Both the position numbers and the translations under genes were made by a program. Shown piece after piece: positions 25,753-34,908 of a stretch of DNA of 64,000 nt; the stretch's first letter is position 1, and each line of letters begins with the position of its first letter. The stretch is from Lachnospiraceae bacterium. Its GTDB lineage: Bacteria > Bacillota > Clostridia > Lachnospirales > Lachnospiraceae. The notes under the pieces were generated by a model. The model did no database searches, was not told the DNA's origin, and saw only the letters and a program-made list of their open reading frames with translations. Location of the stretch: contig JAIKYU010000017.1 of the NCBI GenBank assembly GCA_024682835.1, positions 1 through 64,000 on the forward strand, written 5' to 3'.

Positions 25753-28085
25753 GAAAGAAACTTTATTTTGCGTTCATCGTCGTGGCGGAGCTGATATTCT
25801 CCGCCATTTGGCTGTTTGGGCTGCGGGATCGGCAGATCCTTCATTTCGGGCAGGAGGAGCTGCTTGTCGCATCGCAGCGTCTCGGGCAGAAGGCGGGGGA
25901 GGAGACGCCGGCTGCGGGCTTTTACCTGGATCATGAGACCGGCGCGGCTGTTGTCACGCCGGAATTCCATGCGAAGCGCGGGATCTATGTGATTACGACC
26001 GAGTTTCAGACCAATGCGGGTCCGGATGAAAAGAACTGCATCTCCCGCATGGCGGCAGCGGATGACACGCGGGAAACGGAGGGCGCAAGACTGGTAGACA
26101 GCGAACGGGGGGTTCTGTATGAAAACGCGGGAAGCGTGACTTACCGCGCGGACGTTCGCGAGAGCGCGGATTTTCATGTGACCCATTACCTCGATCCGGT
26201 GTCGGACGGTCAGTATCTGATTGTGAACGGCGTGACCGTCACACGCATGACCGGGAAGACGCTTCTTCGGGACGCGTTCATGCTCTTTGTGCTGTTTTTC
26301 CTGTCGGATCTTTTGCTTGCGGGGATGCTGTTTTGTAAGGAACGGGTGAGCGCCTGGCTTTCCGTCAACGGGCTGACGGTGGGATTTCTCGCCGGAATCA
26401 CGGCATTTGCCTGCTTCCCGCTTTGCGCGCGGGGGATCCTCTTCGGCGATGATATTTTTTACCATCTGCGGCGCATTGCCTTTCTGGCGGAAGGTTTGGG
26501 AAGCGGCAGCTTTCCTGTAAAGATTCAGCCCGGCTGGTCCAATGGCTTCGGATATGCTGCGGGCGTAGGATACGGAGACATTCTGCTGGTGCCGCCCGCG
26601 CTCCTTTATCTGCTGGGCTTTCCGCTCTCGTTTGCCTACAAGAGTTATATTGTGCTTGTAACGGCGCTCACGGTGTGGATTTCCTTTGTATCCTTCCGCA
26701 GGATCGGCGGGGGACGTTTTGCGGGGATGGCCGGCTGTGCGCTCTATACGCTGGCTGGCTTTCGCCTGCACAGCATCTATGCCGGCGCCACCATCGGGGA
26801 GTACGGCGCATACACGTTCCTGCCGCTTGTTCTTCTGGGATTGTGGGAGATATACACGGGAGCAGACGGAGCCTTTGCGGGATCCGACGCGGATAAACGG
26901 GCGGGGGCAAGGGGCGAAAACCTGCTTGCCGCGGGAATCGGACTTGTGGTCGGAACGCACGTGCTGACCACCTATCTGCTGGCAGTCTGCATCGTCCTTT
27001 TTGTCCTGTTCATGGCGCGGTACACCTTTAAAAAACCGGTTTTTGCCGCGCTGCTTCGGGCGCTGGGCAAGACGGTTCTGCTCTCTCTCTGGTTTGTCGT
27101 GCCGCTTGCGCATTATCTGTTAACGGACAGCTTTGTCGGGGATCCGGGAAAGAAGATTCTCTGGAATCACGCGATTGAACCGAAGGAGCTGTTTGTCACG
27201 ATACCGGATCCTTCCGGTGTGAGCGGAGGCTTCCTTGGTGTGGGGATCGCTGCCTTCGTTATTCTCGGCGTTTTTCTCTCGCTCCTTCTGGCGGGACGTT
27301 TTGCTGCGGGTCTGTCCGCAGACGCTGCGTGGAGAGTCTTCGGTTTTGCGCTTCTTTTCCTGTGGATGTCCACGACGTGGTTTCCGTGGCATTTTCTGGA
27401 CAAACGGTTGCCTGTCCTCTACGGATTTTTGTCGCGCATTCAGTTTCCGTGGCATTTCCTCGATTTTGCGATTCTTATGCTTTGCCTCATGGCGGTGATG
27501 GCCATCCGGCAATGTGCTGTTTACGAGCAACAGGAGCAGAACCGGAAGATTCTTTATTCACAGCTGCTTGCTGCCTTGCTGATCACGCTGACCATGGTGC
27601 AGGGCGGCGCTTATCTCGGACAGGTTGTGCGGGAGGGGCGCAGTATCTGGCAGATGGGCGATGAGAATCTGCGTGTTCCGATCAACGTGGAGTTTTCCGT
27701 CAAGGGATCGACGCCCGCGACAGCGTGGTTCGTGGAGGTTGAACCGGAAGGGGAGCGGGCGCAGGCACAGATCCTCTGGCAGCGCGGAACGGGCATGGCG
27801 GCCGCGGTGGTCAATCCCTCGCCGGAGCCTGTGGGGTTTCTGTTCCCCAGGTGGGCGTATAGGGGATATACCGCCGGAGGGACAGACGGCAGACTGAAGG
27901 TGACCGAAGCGACGGATCATCGGGTCCGGGTGACGGTGCCGGCAGGATATGACGGCGTGGTGGTTCTCAGATTCCGCGAGCCGTGGTTCTGGCGGCTTTC
28001 GGAGCTTGTGAGCCTCGTTGCCTGGCTGTGGATCCTTATACTGAAAGGCCTAAAGCCCGCGTGGCGATGGCAAAGTAAACAATGA
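25749..28085 (+). CDS. Large membrane protein, PTPS-related/YfhO-like
   Basis: 778 residues. An N-terminal helix, an extracytoplasmic domain of about 150 residues, then roughly ten to twelve membrane helices and a C-terminal extracytoplasmic beta-rich domain ending in a last helix. The block GILFGDDIFYHLRRIAFLAEGL and the conserved GWSNGFGYAAGVGYGD look like the membrane 6-pyruvoyl-tetrahydropterin-synthase-related family, which is thought to be GT-C-like and unrelated to pterin chemistry. It overlaps clpX by four bases (ATGA). Its 3' end overlaps the convergent mgtE gene by 50 bases. Substrate unknown. Confidence 0.6.
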   Translation: MRKKLYFAFIVVAELIFSAIWLFGLRDRQILHFGQEELLVASQRLGQKAGEETPAAGFYLDHETGAAVVTPEFHAKRGIYVITTEFQTNAGPDEKNCISRMAAADDTRETEGARLVDSERGVLYENAGSVTYRADVRESADFHVTHYLDPVSDGQYLIVNGVTVTRMTGKTLLRDAFMLFVLFFLSDLLLAGMLFCKERVSAWLSVNGLTVGFLAGITAFACFPLCARGILFGDDIFYHLRRIAFLAEGLGSGSFPVKIQPGWSNGFGYAAGVGYGDILLVPPALLYLLGFPLSFAYKSYIVLVTALTVWISFVSFRRIGGGRFAGMAGCALYTLAGFRLHSIYAGATIGEYGAYTFLPLVLLGLWEIYTGADGAFAGSDADKRAGARGENLLAAGIGLVVGTHVLTTYLLAVCIVLFVLFMARYTFKKPVFAALLRALGKTVLLSLWFVVPLAHYLLTDSFVGDPGKKILWNHAIEPKELFVTIPDPSGVSGGFLGVGIAAFVILGVFLSLLLAGRFAAGLSADAAWRVFGFALLFLWMSTTWFPWHFLDKRLPVLYGFLSRIQFPWHFLDFAILMLCLMAVMAIRQCAVYEQQEQNRKILYSQLLAALLITLTMVQGGAYLGQVVREGRSIWQMGDENLRVPINVEFSVKGSTPATAWFVEVEPEGERAQAQILWQRGTGMAAAVVNPSPEPVGFLFPRWAYRGYTAGGTDGRLKVTEATDHRVRVTVPAGYDGVVVLRFREPWFWRLSELVSLVAWLWILILKGLKPAWRWQSKQ

Positions 28086-29397
28086 GCGCCACGGCGTCGA
28101 CGATGGTGGTGATGAGCGGCGACGCCATGACCGCGGGGTCAAAATGCAGACGCGCGGCAAGAAGCGGCAGCGTGCAGCCGATGGCCTTGGCAAAGAGAAC
28201 GACGATGACTAACGTCGCACAAATGACGGCAGCTACCGGAAGGATCAGATGATCGATCAGCAGGAGTTTGATGAAATTGGCGGCTGCCAGACTCAGACCG
28301 CAGAGCAGCGCCACGCGCAGTTCCTTCCACAGTGCCTTCGGCAGTTCGGAAAACTCGATTTCGCCAAGGGAAATACCGCGGATGATGGAGACGGATGCCT
28401 GTGAACCGGCGTTTCCACTGGTGTCCATAAGCATCGGAATATAGGCGGTCAGGATGACGTAGGCCGCCAGTGCGTTTTCGTAGCGTGTGATGATGGCACC
28501 GGTAAAGGTCGCCGAGATCATCAGGAAGAGAAGCCATGGAATGCGGTTCCTGTAGGTTTCCAGAATCCCCGTTTTGAAATAGGGCTTATCGGACGGCAGA
28601 ATAGCCGCCATCTTTTCGATATCCTCCGTGGCCTCTTCCTGCAGGATATCGACGACGTCATCGATGGTGATGATGCCGACCATGCGGTTTTCATTGTCGA
28701 CAACCGGCATGGCGGTGAAGTCGTATTTTTGGAAGGTTTGTGCCACTTCCTCCTGATCCGTCATGGTGTTGATTGAGATGATATTCTTGTTCATGATGTC
28801 GCCGATGACGGCGTTTTCGTCGATGATCAGAAGGTAGCGCAGCGCGACGGTTCCCAGCAGCACCCGCTGATCGTCCACCACATAGCAGATATTGCAGGTT
28901 TCCTTGTCCAGGCCGATACGGCGGATCCGGACGATCGCTTCGGAGACCGTCATTTTTGCGCGCAGATCCACAAACTCGACCGTCATCAGACTGCCGGCCG
29001 AGTCGTCTGGATAGCGCAGCAGGTGATTGATGTCCTTACGTGTGTCGGGATGCGCGTTTGCAAGGATCTTCTTCACCACATTGGCGGGCATTTCCTCCAG
29101 GAGGTCGGTCGCGTCATCGGCATAGAGGTTGTCGATGATGCTGGAGGCTTCCTTATCGGACAGGGAGGTGATGATGTACTGCTGGTCGTCCAGTTCCAGA
29201 TCGGCAAAGACATCCGCAGCCATGTCCTTTGGGAGGATCCTGAACATCTTCAGGGAATCCTCGTCCTCCATGTCATCGAGCACATCCGCGATGTCGGCGG
29301 TGTTCATTTCCTTCATGCGGGCGCGGAGCTCGGAATACTGTTTGCTTTTCAGCAGACCTTCCAGTTCTTCGCGGAATTGCTTCAAATCTTCTTCCAT
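28036..29397 (-). CDS. mgtE: Magnesium transporter MgtE
   Basis: 453 residues. Superhelical N-domain (about 1-130; ADVLDDMEDEDSLKMF and the DDATDLLEEMP repeats), two CBS domains (about 135-255) and five C-terminal helices with the pore motifs DTSGNAGSQ and, further on, KALWKELRVALL. MgtE is a Mg2+-gated channel in which the cytoplasmic domain closes the pore at high magnesium. The ATG at 29397 gives the usual length. No M-box riboswitch was recognised upstream. The tail is convergent with the PTPS-related gene, overlapping by 50 bases. Confidence 0.95.
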   Translation of the reverse strand: MEEDLKQFREELEGLLKSKQYSELRARMKEMNTADIADVLDDMEDEDSLKMFRILPKDMAADVFADLELDDQQYIITSLSDKEASSIIDNLYADDATDLLEEMPANVVKKILANAHPDTRKDINHLLRYPDDSAGSLMTVEFVDLRAKMTVSEAIVRIRRIGLDKETCNICYVVDDQRVLLGTVALRYLLIIDENAVIGDIMNKNIISINTMTDQEEVAQTFQKYDFTAMPVVDNENRMVGIITIDDVVDILQEEATEDIEKMAAILPSDKPYFKTGILETYRNRIPWLLFLMISATFTGAIITRYENALAAYVILTAYIPMLMDTSGNAGSQASVSIIRGISLGEIEFSELPKALWKELRVALLCGLSLAAANFIKLLLIDHLILPVAAVICATLVIVVLFAKAIGCTLPLLAARLHFDPAVMASPLITTIVDAVALIVYFAIATRALGLSV

Positions 29398-29493
29398 CGC
29401 TGTCGCCCTCACTCCTGAATCATTTTCTCGCGCCGGGAGCACGCCGGTTTCTGATCGAAAAGCGGCTTGCATTCTGAGGCTGCATATGATACT

Positions 29494-29522
29494 ATTTTAA
29501 TGACATATTGTCTGTTTTGCAA
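29494..29522 (-). promoter_or_regulatory. mgtE promoter
   Basis: Minus-strand TTGCAA (29522-29517), 17-base spacer and TAAAAT (29499-29494), about 97 bases upstream of the mgtE start. Confidence 0.55.
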
Positions 29523-29530
29523 CATGAGGC

Positions 29531-30055
29531 ATGGATTTCATGGGTATAGGCGGCATTTTCGGTGCATACGGTGCTGGCTACGGCATGGGATACTTCGGTT
29601 TCGGCGGCGCGTCAGGCGTTTCCGGTTCGGGGGGGACCGATGGCGTTATTCTCAATCCCGGCGAATCCACCAAGGTCAATCCCGGAAAAAGGGTCTCGCC
29701 TGCGGAGTGCCAGACCTGTAAGGAACGCAAGTATCAGGACGGTTCAAACGAAAGCGATGTCTCCTTCCAGACGGCGCAGCACATTGATCCCAGCGCGGCG
29801 GGCGCGCGCGTGCGCGCACATGAGCAGGAGCATGTGGCCAACGCCTATGAGAAGCAGGCCAAGGGCGAAGGCAAGGTGCTGCAGGCCTCTGTTCAGATCA
29901 AGACGGCCATCTGCCCGGAGTGCGGCAGGACCTACGTCTCCGGCGGTCTCACGACGACAAAGATCGCCTATCCCAATGAAGATGAATATTCGAAACGCAG
30001 AAAGCAGATGGACAAGGCTCTTCTGCCCGGTATGAATTTCGACGCGGCGGTATGA
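29531..30055 (+). CDS. SprA-related putative metalloprotein with HExxH
   Basis: 174 residues. A glycine/tyrosine-rich N-terminus (first 40 residues) is followed by a cysteine-containing block CQTCKERKYQDGSNESDVSF and the zinc-type motif AHEQEHVANAY, then CPECGRTYVSGG. This order resembles the SprA-related family, and HEQEH fits HExxH of metallopeptidases, although activity is not established. No signal peptide is evident. The downstream membrane gene starts within its stop codon (ATGA), so the two are coupled. The ATG at 29540 is an alternative start. Confidence 0.65.
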   Translation: MDFMGIGGIFGAYGAGYGMGYFGFGGASGVSGSGGTDGVILNPGESTKVNPGKRVSPAECQTCKERKYQDGSNESDVSFQTAQHIDPSAAGARVRAHEQEHVANAYEKQAKGEGKVLQASVQIKTAICPECGRTYVSGGLTTTKIAYPNEDEYSKRRKQMDKALLPGMNFDAAV

Positions 30056-30798
30056 CAAATCTCTTTGAACTCAAGGTTTTTTCCCGAGCCAGACTGACAG
30101 GAAAATACGGAATGACGATTGCAGTCACGCTGACCCTGTTGGCGTGCAGTCTTTTTTTATCCCTTCTGGTGGATCAGCTGGTGCCGGTCAGCAATATCGC
30201 CCTTTTTGCGGCATCGACCTTCGCGACCTTTCTGATCGATCTCCTGCTGGGAACGCTGGTTTCCGGTGAAGCTTATCTGTACATGAATATCGTCTATGAC
30301 CGGGAGGCTTCTTTCGGAGATTTAAAGCAGGGATTTGCTGAACACCCGGAAAAAGCGATGCTGCTGAGGATTCCTTTTGCCGCTGCTGCGACGCTGGCCT
30401 CTTCGCCGATGGTTTTCTATCAGATTTTCTACCGGAACACGCCGGATCGCAGCGTGTTGTTTTATTGTATGCTGCTTTCCGCGGCGGGGCTTGCGATTGA
30501 AGTTATCCTCGAACTGGTGTATTCGCAGGTGTTTTATCTGCTCCACGATTTTCCGGAGCGTCGCACGACGGAGCTTTTTTCGGCCAGTGCGCGGCTCATG
30601 CGCGGACACATCGGCCAGTATGCGCTGCTGCTGTTGAGCTACCTTCCCTGGCTGTTCCTGTCGGCGCTGCTTTTCTTTATCCCTGCGCTGTTTGTCGTCT
30701 CTCAGATCAATGCTGTTCAGGCAGCATTTTACCGGTCACTCACTTCAAAGCCCGGAGACTCTCCGGTCCGTTACCGGCCGACCTCTCATCTGCGCTGA
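30052..30798 (+). CDS. Integral membrane protein, DUF975-like
   Basis: 248 residues with about five or six hydrophobic helices, an early LLVDQLVPVSNIAL segment, and the mid-protein FSASARLMRGHIGQYALLLLSYLPWLFL typical of DUF975-type proteins. No catalytic motif is visible. Translationally coupled to the SprA-like gene before it, with which it may act. Function unknown. Confidence 0.55.
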   Translation: MTNLFELKVFSRARLTGKYGMTIAVTLTLLACSLFLSLLVDQLVPVSNIALFAASTFATFLIDLLLGTLVSGEAYLYMNIVYDREASFGDLKQGFAEHPEKAMLLRIPFAAAATLASSPMVFYQIFYRNTPDRSVLFYCMLLSAAGLAIEVILELVYSQVFYLLHDFPERRTTELFSASARLMRGHIGQYALLLLSYLPWLFLSALLFFIPALFVVSQINAVQAAFYRSLTSKPGDSPVRYRPTSHLR

Positions 30799-30894
30799 TC
30801 TCAGGTTGCTATATCCGGATAAAATGTAGTGTGATGTTGCCTGTAGATATATACCGGCATGGATCCGGATGCTGCCGCGACGGGAGAGGTAACC

Positions 30895-31071
30895 ATGGGA
30901 CGGAGGATTCTGTTTATCAGCAAGGCCGAAACCTTTATTGTGAAGGGGCTGGAGGCGAAGCTCAAGGGAATCGGCACCGATCCGGACGCGGAATGTTTCC
31001 GCGCCATAGACGAAAAGCTGGCTGCAATGGATTGGGACGCGATCCTTGGGATCTTGGGCGATTCGACATAG
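30895..31071 (+). pseudogene. Truncated receiver-like signalling protein
   Basis: A good ribosome binding site (GGGAGAGG) precedes an ATG encoding 58 residues that begin GRRILFISKAETFIVKGLE, reminiscent of N-termini of receiver or receiver-GGDEF proteins of Lachnospiraceae. The frame stops after AAMDWDAILGILGDST, where a receiver domain would reach its phospho-acceptor region. Immediately after the stop lies a short sequence shared with the 3' end of the TraX-GGDEF gene. It may be a decayed gene or a genuine small protein; degeneration is favoured. Confidence 0.4.
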
Positions 31072-31076
31072 TGATA

Positions 31077-31100
31077 TTACTATTCACAGAACCCCGCCCG
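31077..31100 (+). repeat. Short dispersed repeat, copy 2
   Basis: TTACTATTCACAGAACCCC then GCCCG, six bases after the stop of the receiver-like gene. It matches copy 1 (15412-15435, other strand) at 22 of 23 positions and has the same orientation and distance relative to the preceding gene. Confidence 0.6.
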
Positions 31101-31117
31101 TGTTTATGAAAATCCTC

Positions 31118-31146
31118 TTGACATTGCCCGATGAACGGCGTATGCT
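31118..31146 (+). promoter_or_regulatory. cysK promoter
   Basis: TTGACA (31118-31123), 17-base spacer, TATGCT (31141-31146). The leader of about 45 bases contains AGGAGGG before the cysK ATG. No T-box or S-box structure was recognised in it. Confidence 0.75.
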
Positions 31147-31197
31147 CTCTTTAATCACTGTATTCCCAGCATATTACTATGAAATAGGAGGGCCGCT

Positions 31198-32133
<936 letters not shown>

Positions 32134-32172
32134 GGAATTTACAGAAAAAGCATTTCCGCGCGCTCCCTGCGA

Positions 32173-32202
32173 TTGCGTCCCGTTCATGTTTGGGCGTATA
32201 AT
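32173..32202 (+). promoter_or_regulatory. Promoter of arcC and the MATE gene
   Basis: TTGCGT (32173-32178), 18-base spacer, TATAAT (32197-32202), 33 bases before the arcC start; the leader is short and shows no clear operator. Confidence 0.55.
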
Positions 32203-32235
32203 GGATAGCACAAGACTGTTTCGCGGGGGTGGCGT

Positions 32236-33174
32236 ATGACTAAGAAAAAGACGGTTGTGGCGTTGGGGCATGAAGCGCTTGGGGTCACGACCCTCAAGCA
32301 GTGGGAAGCGGTACGGGCGACGGCCGAGGCGCTGGGGAATCTGGCAGAGAGCGGCAGGCAGCTCACCATCACGCATTCCAACGGGCCGCAGGTCAGTATG
32401 ATCCACAAGGCCATGACGGAGCTGCACCGGCTCTACAGTGACTATACCACGGCACCGATGTCGGTTTGCAGCGCCATGAGCCAGGGCTATGTCGGTTACG
32501 ATCTGCAGAACGCGCTGAAGAGTGAGCTTTTGGGGCGCGGTGATGCCACGCCGGTCGGCACGGTGCTCACGCAGGTCACGGTGGATCCCTACGATGAGGC
32601 ATTCTACATGCCCACCAAGGCAATCGGGCGCCTCATGAGCAGGGAAGAGGCCGATAATGAGATCAAAAAGGGCAATTTCGTCAAGGAGGTTCCGGGAAAA
32701 GGCTTCCTTCGGATCGTTGCGGCACCCCGTCCGATCCGTATCGTGGAGGGCGAGATCATCCGGACGCTGGCGGAGAGCGGCGCACATGTGATCGCCTGCG
32801 GCGGAGGCGGTATTCCCGTGATCGAGCAGAACCATCAGCTCAAGGGTGCCAGCGCGGTCATCGAAAAGGATGAAATAGCGGGTCAGCTGGCGACCCTGCT
32901 GGAGGCGGATGAGCTGATGATCCTGACCTCGGTGCCCTGTGTCTATTCCGGTTACAAAACAGATGAGCAGACGCCGATCGAACGGATGCATGTCGCCCAG
33001 GCGCTGGATTGCATTCGCGCCGGTGAATTCGGAGAGACGGACATGCTGCCCAAGATCCGTGCCGCGATTGCCTATCTGGAGAAGTGCCCATCCGGCCGTG
33101 TGCTGATCACTTCCATCGCCGCTGTCGATGACGCCCTCCGGGGTAAGGTCGGAACGACGATCACGTCCGCGTAG
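32236..33174 (+). CDS. arcC: Carbamate kinase
   Basis: 312 residues. Catalyses carbamoyl phosphate + ADP to carbamate + ATP. Recognised by the N-terminal VVALGHEAL (usually ALGGNAL), HSNGPQVSM, the ACGGGGIPV loop and the ITSIAAVDDALRG end. The second-position residues at the start (GHEA instead of GGNA) differ from the typical form and alter the phosphate-binding loop. There is no arginine deiminase or ornithine carbamoyltransferase in the window, so the source of carbamoyl phosphate is unknown. A MATE transporter follows after 18 bases. Confidence 0.92.
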   Translation: MTKKKTVVALGHEALGVTTLKQWEAVRATAEALGNLAESGRQLTITHSNGPQVSMIHKAMTELHRLYSDYTTAPMSVCSAMSQGYVGYDLQNALKSELLGRGDATPVGTVLTQVTVDPYDEAFYMPTKAIGRLMSREEADNEIKKGNFVKEVPGKGFLRIVAAPRPIRIVEGEIIRTLAESGAHVIACGGGGIPVIEQNHQLKGASAVIEKDEIAGQLATLLEADELMILTSVPCVYSGYKTDEQTPIERMHVAQALDCIRAGEFGETDMLPKIRAAIAYLEKCPSGRVLITSIAAVDDALRGKVGTTITSA

Positions 33175-33192
33175 AGCAGGGAAGAGAGCCAC

Positions 33193-34563
33193 ATGGCAGA
33201 CAGATATGCCACCGTGCGTGATATGACGGAAGGAAAGCCGATGAAGCTGCTTCTCGGCTTTTCTTTGCCGCTTTTGTTCGGAAACCTTTTTCAGCAGTTC
33301 TACACCCTCGTTGACACGATGATCGTGGGGCGTTTTCTTGGAAAATACGCGCTTGCCGGGGTCGGCTCCACAGGCTCCGTCAATTTCCTTATCATCGGTT
33401 TCTGCATGGGAGTCTGCGGCGGGTTCGCCATTCCGATCGCCCAGCGCTTCGGGGCAAAGGACTATGCGGGTCTGCGCCGGTTTGTCGCCAATGCCGTCTG
33501 GCTCTCCGCCGGCCTGGCAGTGGTGCTGACCGCGGTGGTGGGCGTCTCCTGCAGACAGATCCTGACGGTCATGAAGACCCCGGCCGATGTCTTTGATTAT
33601 GCGTATACCTATATTCTGGTGATCTTTCTCGGAATTCCCGTGACGATCTTTTACAATCTGCTGGCAAGCATGATTCGCGCGCTGGGGGATTCCAGACATC
33701 CGGTGCTTTTTCTTGTGACGGCGTCCTTTGTCAATATCGGTCTGGATCTCCTTTTTATTCTGGTCTTTCACATGGGGGTGTTCGGAGCAGCGCTGGCGAC
33801 GGTCATTTCCCAGGGTGTTTCGGGGGTATGCTGTCTGGTTTATATCCTCCGCTCCATGGAGGTGCTTCGTTTCAAGCCGCGGGAGACGCGCCCCGACCGG
33901 CATTTTATGCATACGCTGCTGGCCATGGGTCTTCCCATGGGGCTGCAGTACTCCATCACGGCGATCGGCGCGGTGATCCTGCAGACGGCGGTGAACGGCC
34001 TGGGATCGGATTCCGTTGCAGCCGTGACGGCAGCGGGGCGGGTGAGCATGTTCCTCTCCTGTCCGTACGATGCCATGGGACAGACGATGTCCACCTGGGG
34101 CGGGCAGCACGTCGGCGCGAAGAAGCTGGAACGTGTGAACGCGGGCCTTCGGGATTGCATTCTTCTGGGAAGCATCTACTCCATCATCGCCTTCTTCGTT
34201 GTCTTTCTCTTCGGCCGAAGTCTCGCGGCTCTGTTTCTGGGCGCGGGCGAGGTGGCGGTGCTGGACCGGGCGCACCGGTATCTCATGATCAACAGCGCGT
34301 TCTATATTCCACTGGCGCTCGTCAACATCATTCGTTTTCTGATCCAGGGCATCGGTTTCCCCACCTTTGCCATTCTGGCCGGTGTCTGTGAGATGTTTGC
34401 CCGGATTCTTGTGGCGCTCGCGCTGGTTCCGGCGCTCGGCTTCTTCGGCGTGTGCTTCGCCAACCCCTGCGCATGGATCGCGGCGGATCTGTTCCTGATT
34501 CCCGCGTACCGGTATGAAATAAGGAAGCTGAAGCGGCTGTTCAGTGCCGAAACACGCACTTGA
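33193..34563 (+). CDS. MATE family efflux transporter
   Basis: 456 residues with twelve predicted helices in two bundles. Family features include FSLPLLFGNLFQQFYTLVDTMIVGR in the first helix region, GFCMGVCGGFAIPIAQRFGA and the second-bundle GLPMGLQYSITAIG. These are ion-driven exporters of drugs or metabolites at the cytoplasmic membrane. Probably co-transcribed with arcC. The substrate cannot be read from sequence. Confidence 0.93.
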   Translation: MADRYATVRDMTEGKPMKLLLGFSLPLLFGNLFQQFYTLVDTMIVGRFLGKYALAGVGSTGSVNFLIIGFCMGVCGGFAIPIAQRFGAKDYAGLRRFVANAVWLSAGLAVVLTAVVGVSCRQILTVMKTPADVFDYAYTYILVIFLGIPVTIFYNLLASMIRALGDSRHPVLFLVTASFVNIGLDLLFILVFHMGVFGAALATVISQGVSGVCCLVYILRSMEVLRFKPRETRPDRHFMHTLLAMGLPMGLQYSITAIGAVILQTAVNGLGSDSVAAVTAAGRVSMFLSCPYDAMGQTMSTWGGQHVGAKKLERVNAGLRDCILLGSIYSIIAFFVVFLFGRSLAALFLGAGEVAVLDRAHRYLMINSAFYIPLALVNIIRFLIQGIGFPTFAILAGVCEMFARILVALALVPALGFFGVCFANPCAWIAADLFLIPAYRYEIRKLKRLFSAETRT

Positions 34564-34625
34564 TGCGTGCATGAGGTCCCCAAATCCTTTTTGTGACGTC
34601 TCCTGCCTGGAATTGATGCATCGAC

Positions 34626-34642
34626 CAGGGCGGTGTCTGACC
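34626..34642 (+). repeat. Direct repeat flanking the Rpn-like gene, left copy
   Basis: CAGGGCGGTGTCTGACC, identical to 36298-36314. The GTGTCTG end can pair with CAGACAC about 25 bases downstream. Confidence 0.6.
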
Positions 34643-34783
34643 TCACCGTGACTTGTCCGTCCAGACACGTTGGACCGCAAGTACACAAGTACAATGCTTT
34701 TTATTACTTTCGGTCCGTCCCTGTGAACGATTCACTCGCTCGCTGTTCCGCTTCGGATTCCATGCGCCGCCTTAATGTGCCGT

Positions 34784-34848
34784 CCTCTAGCACTTAACGA
34801 AAGCAAGCTCCGCTCTTTGGAGCGAAGCTTGAGTTTAGTGCTAAGAGG
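34784..34848. repeat. Imperfect inverted repeat downstream of the Rpn-like gene
   Basis: Arms pair as CCTCT/AGAGG, AGCACT/AGTGCT, AAGCT/AGCTT and CGCTC/GAGCG around a TTTG tip, with short mismatches between blocks. Without a T-run it is not a standard terminator. It lies past the 3' end of the minus-strand nuclease gene and may be a mobile-element end or processing hairpin. Confidence 0.6.
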
Positions 34849-34908
34849 TGAGCCGGTGCTACCGCACGAATGCACGGGAGGATATCTTGCTACCGGGGAA
34901 TCACACTA

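Larger units (their letters stand above)
34564..34908. other. Intergenic region with repeat blocks
   Basis: 345 bases without a credible gene. It holds the 17-base block at 34626-34642, a block GGTCCGTCCCTGTGAACGA near 34710-34728 and a 65-base inverted repeat (34784-34848). The region sits between MATE and the Rpn-like nuclease. Confidence 0.6.

Noticed and set aside
25674-27113. 479-codon frame antisense to the PTPS-related gene
   Set aside because: Basic, repetitive composition typical of complement reading; no start signal.
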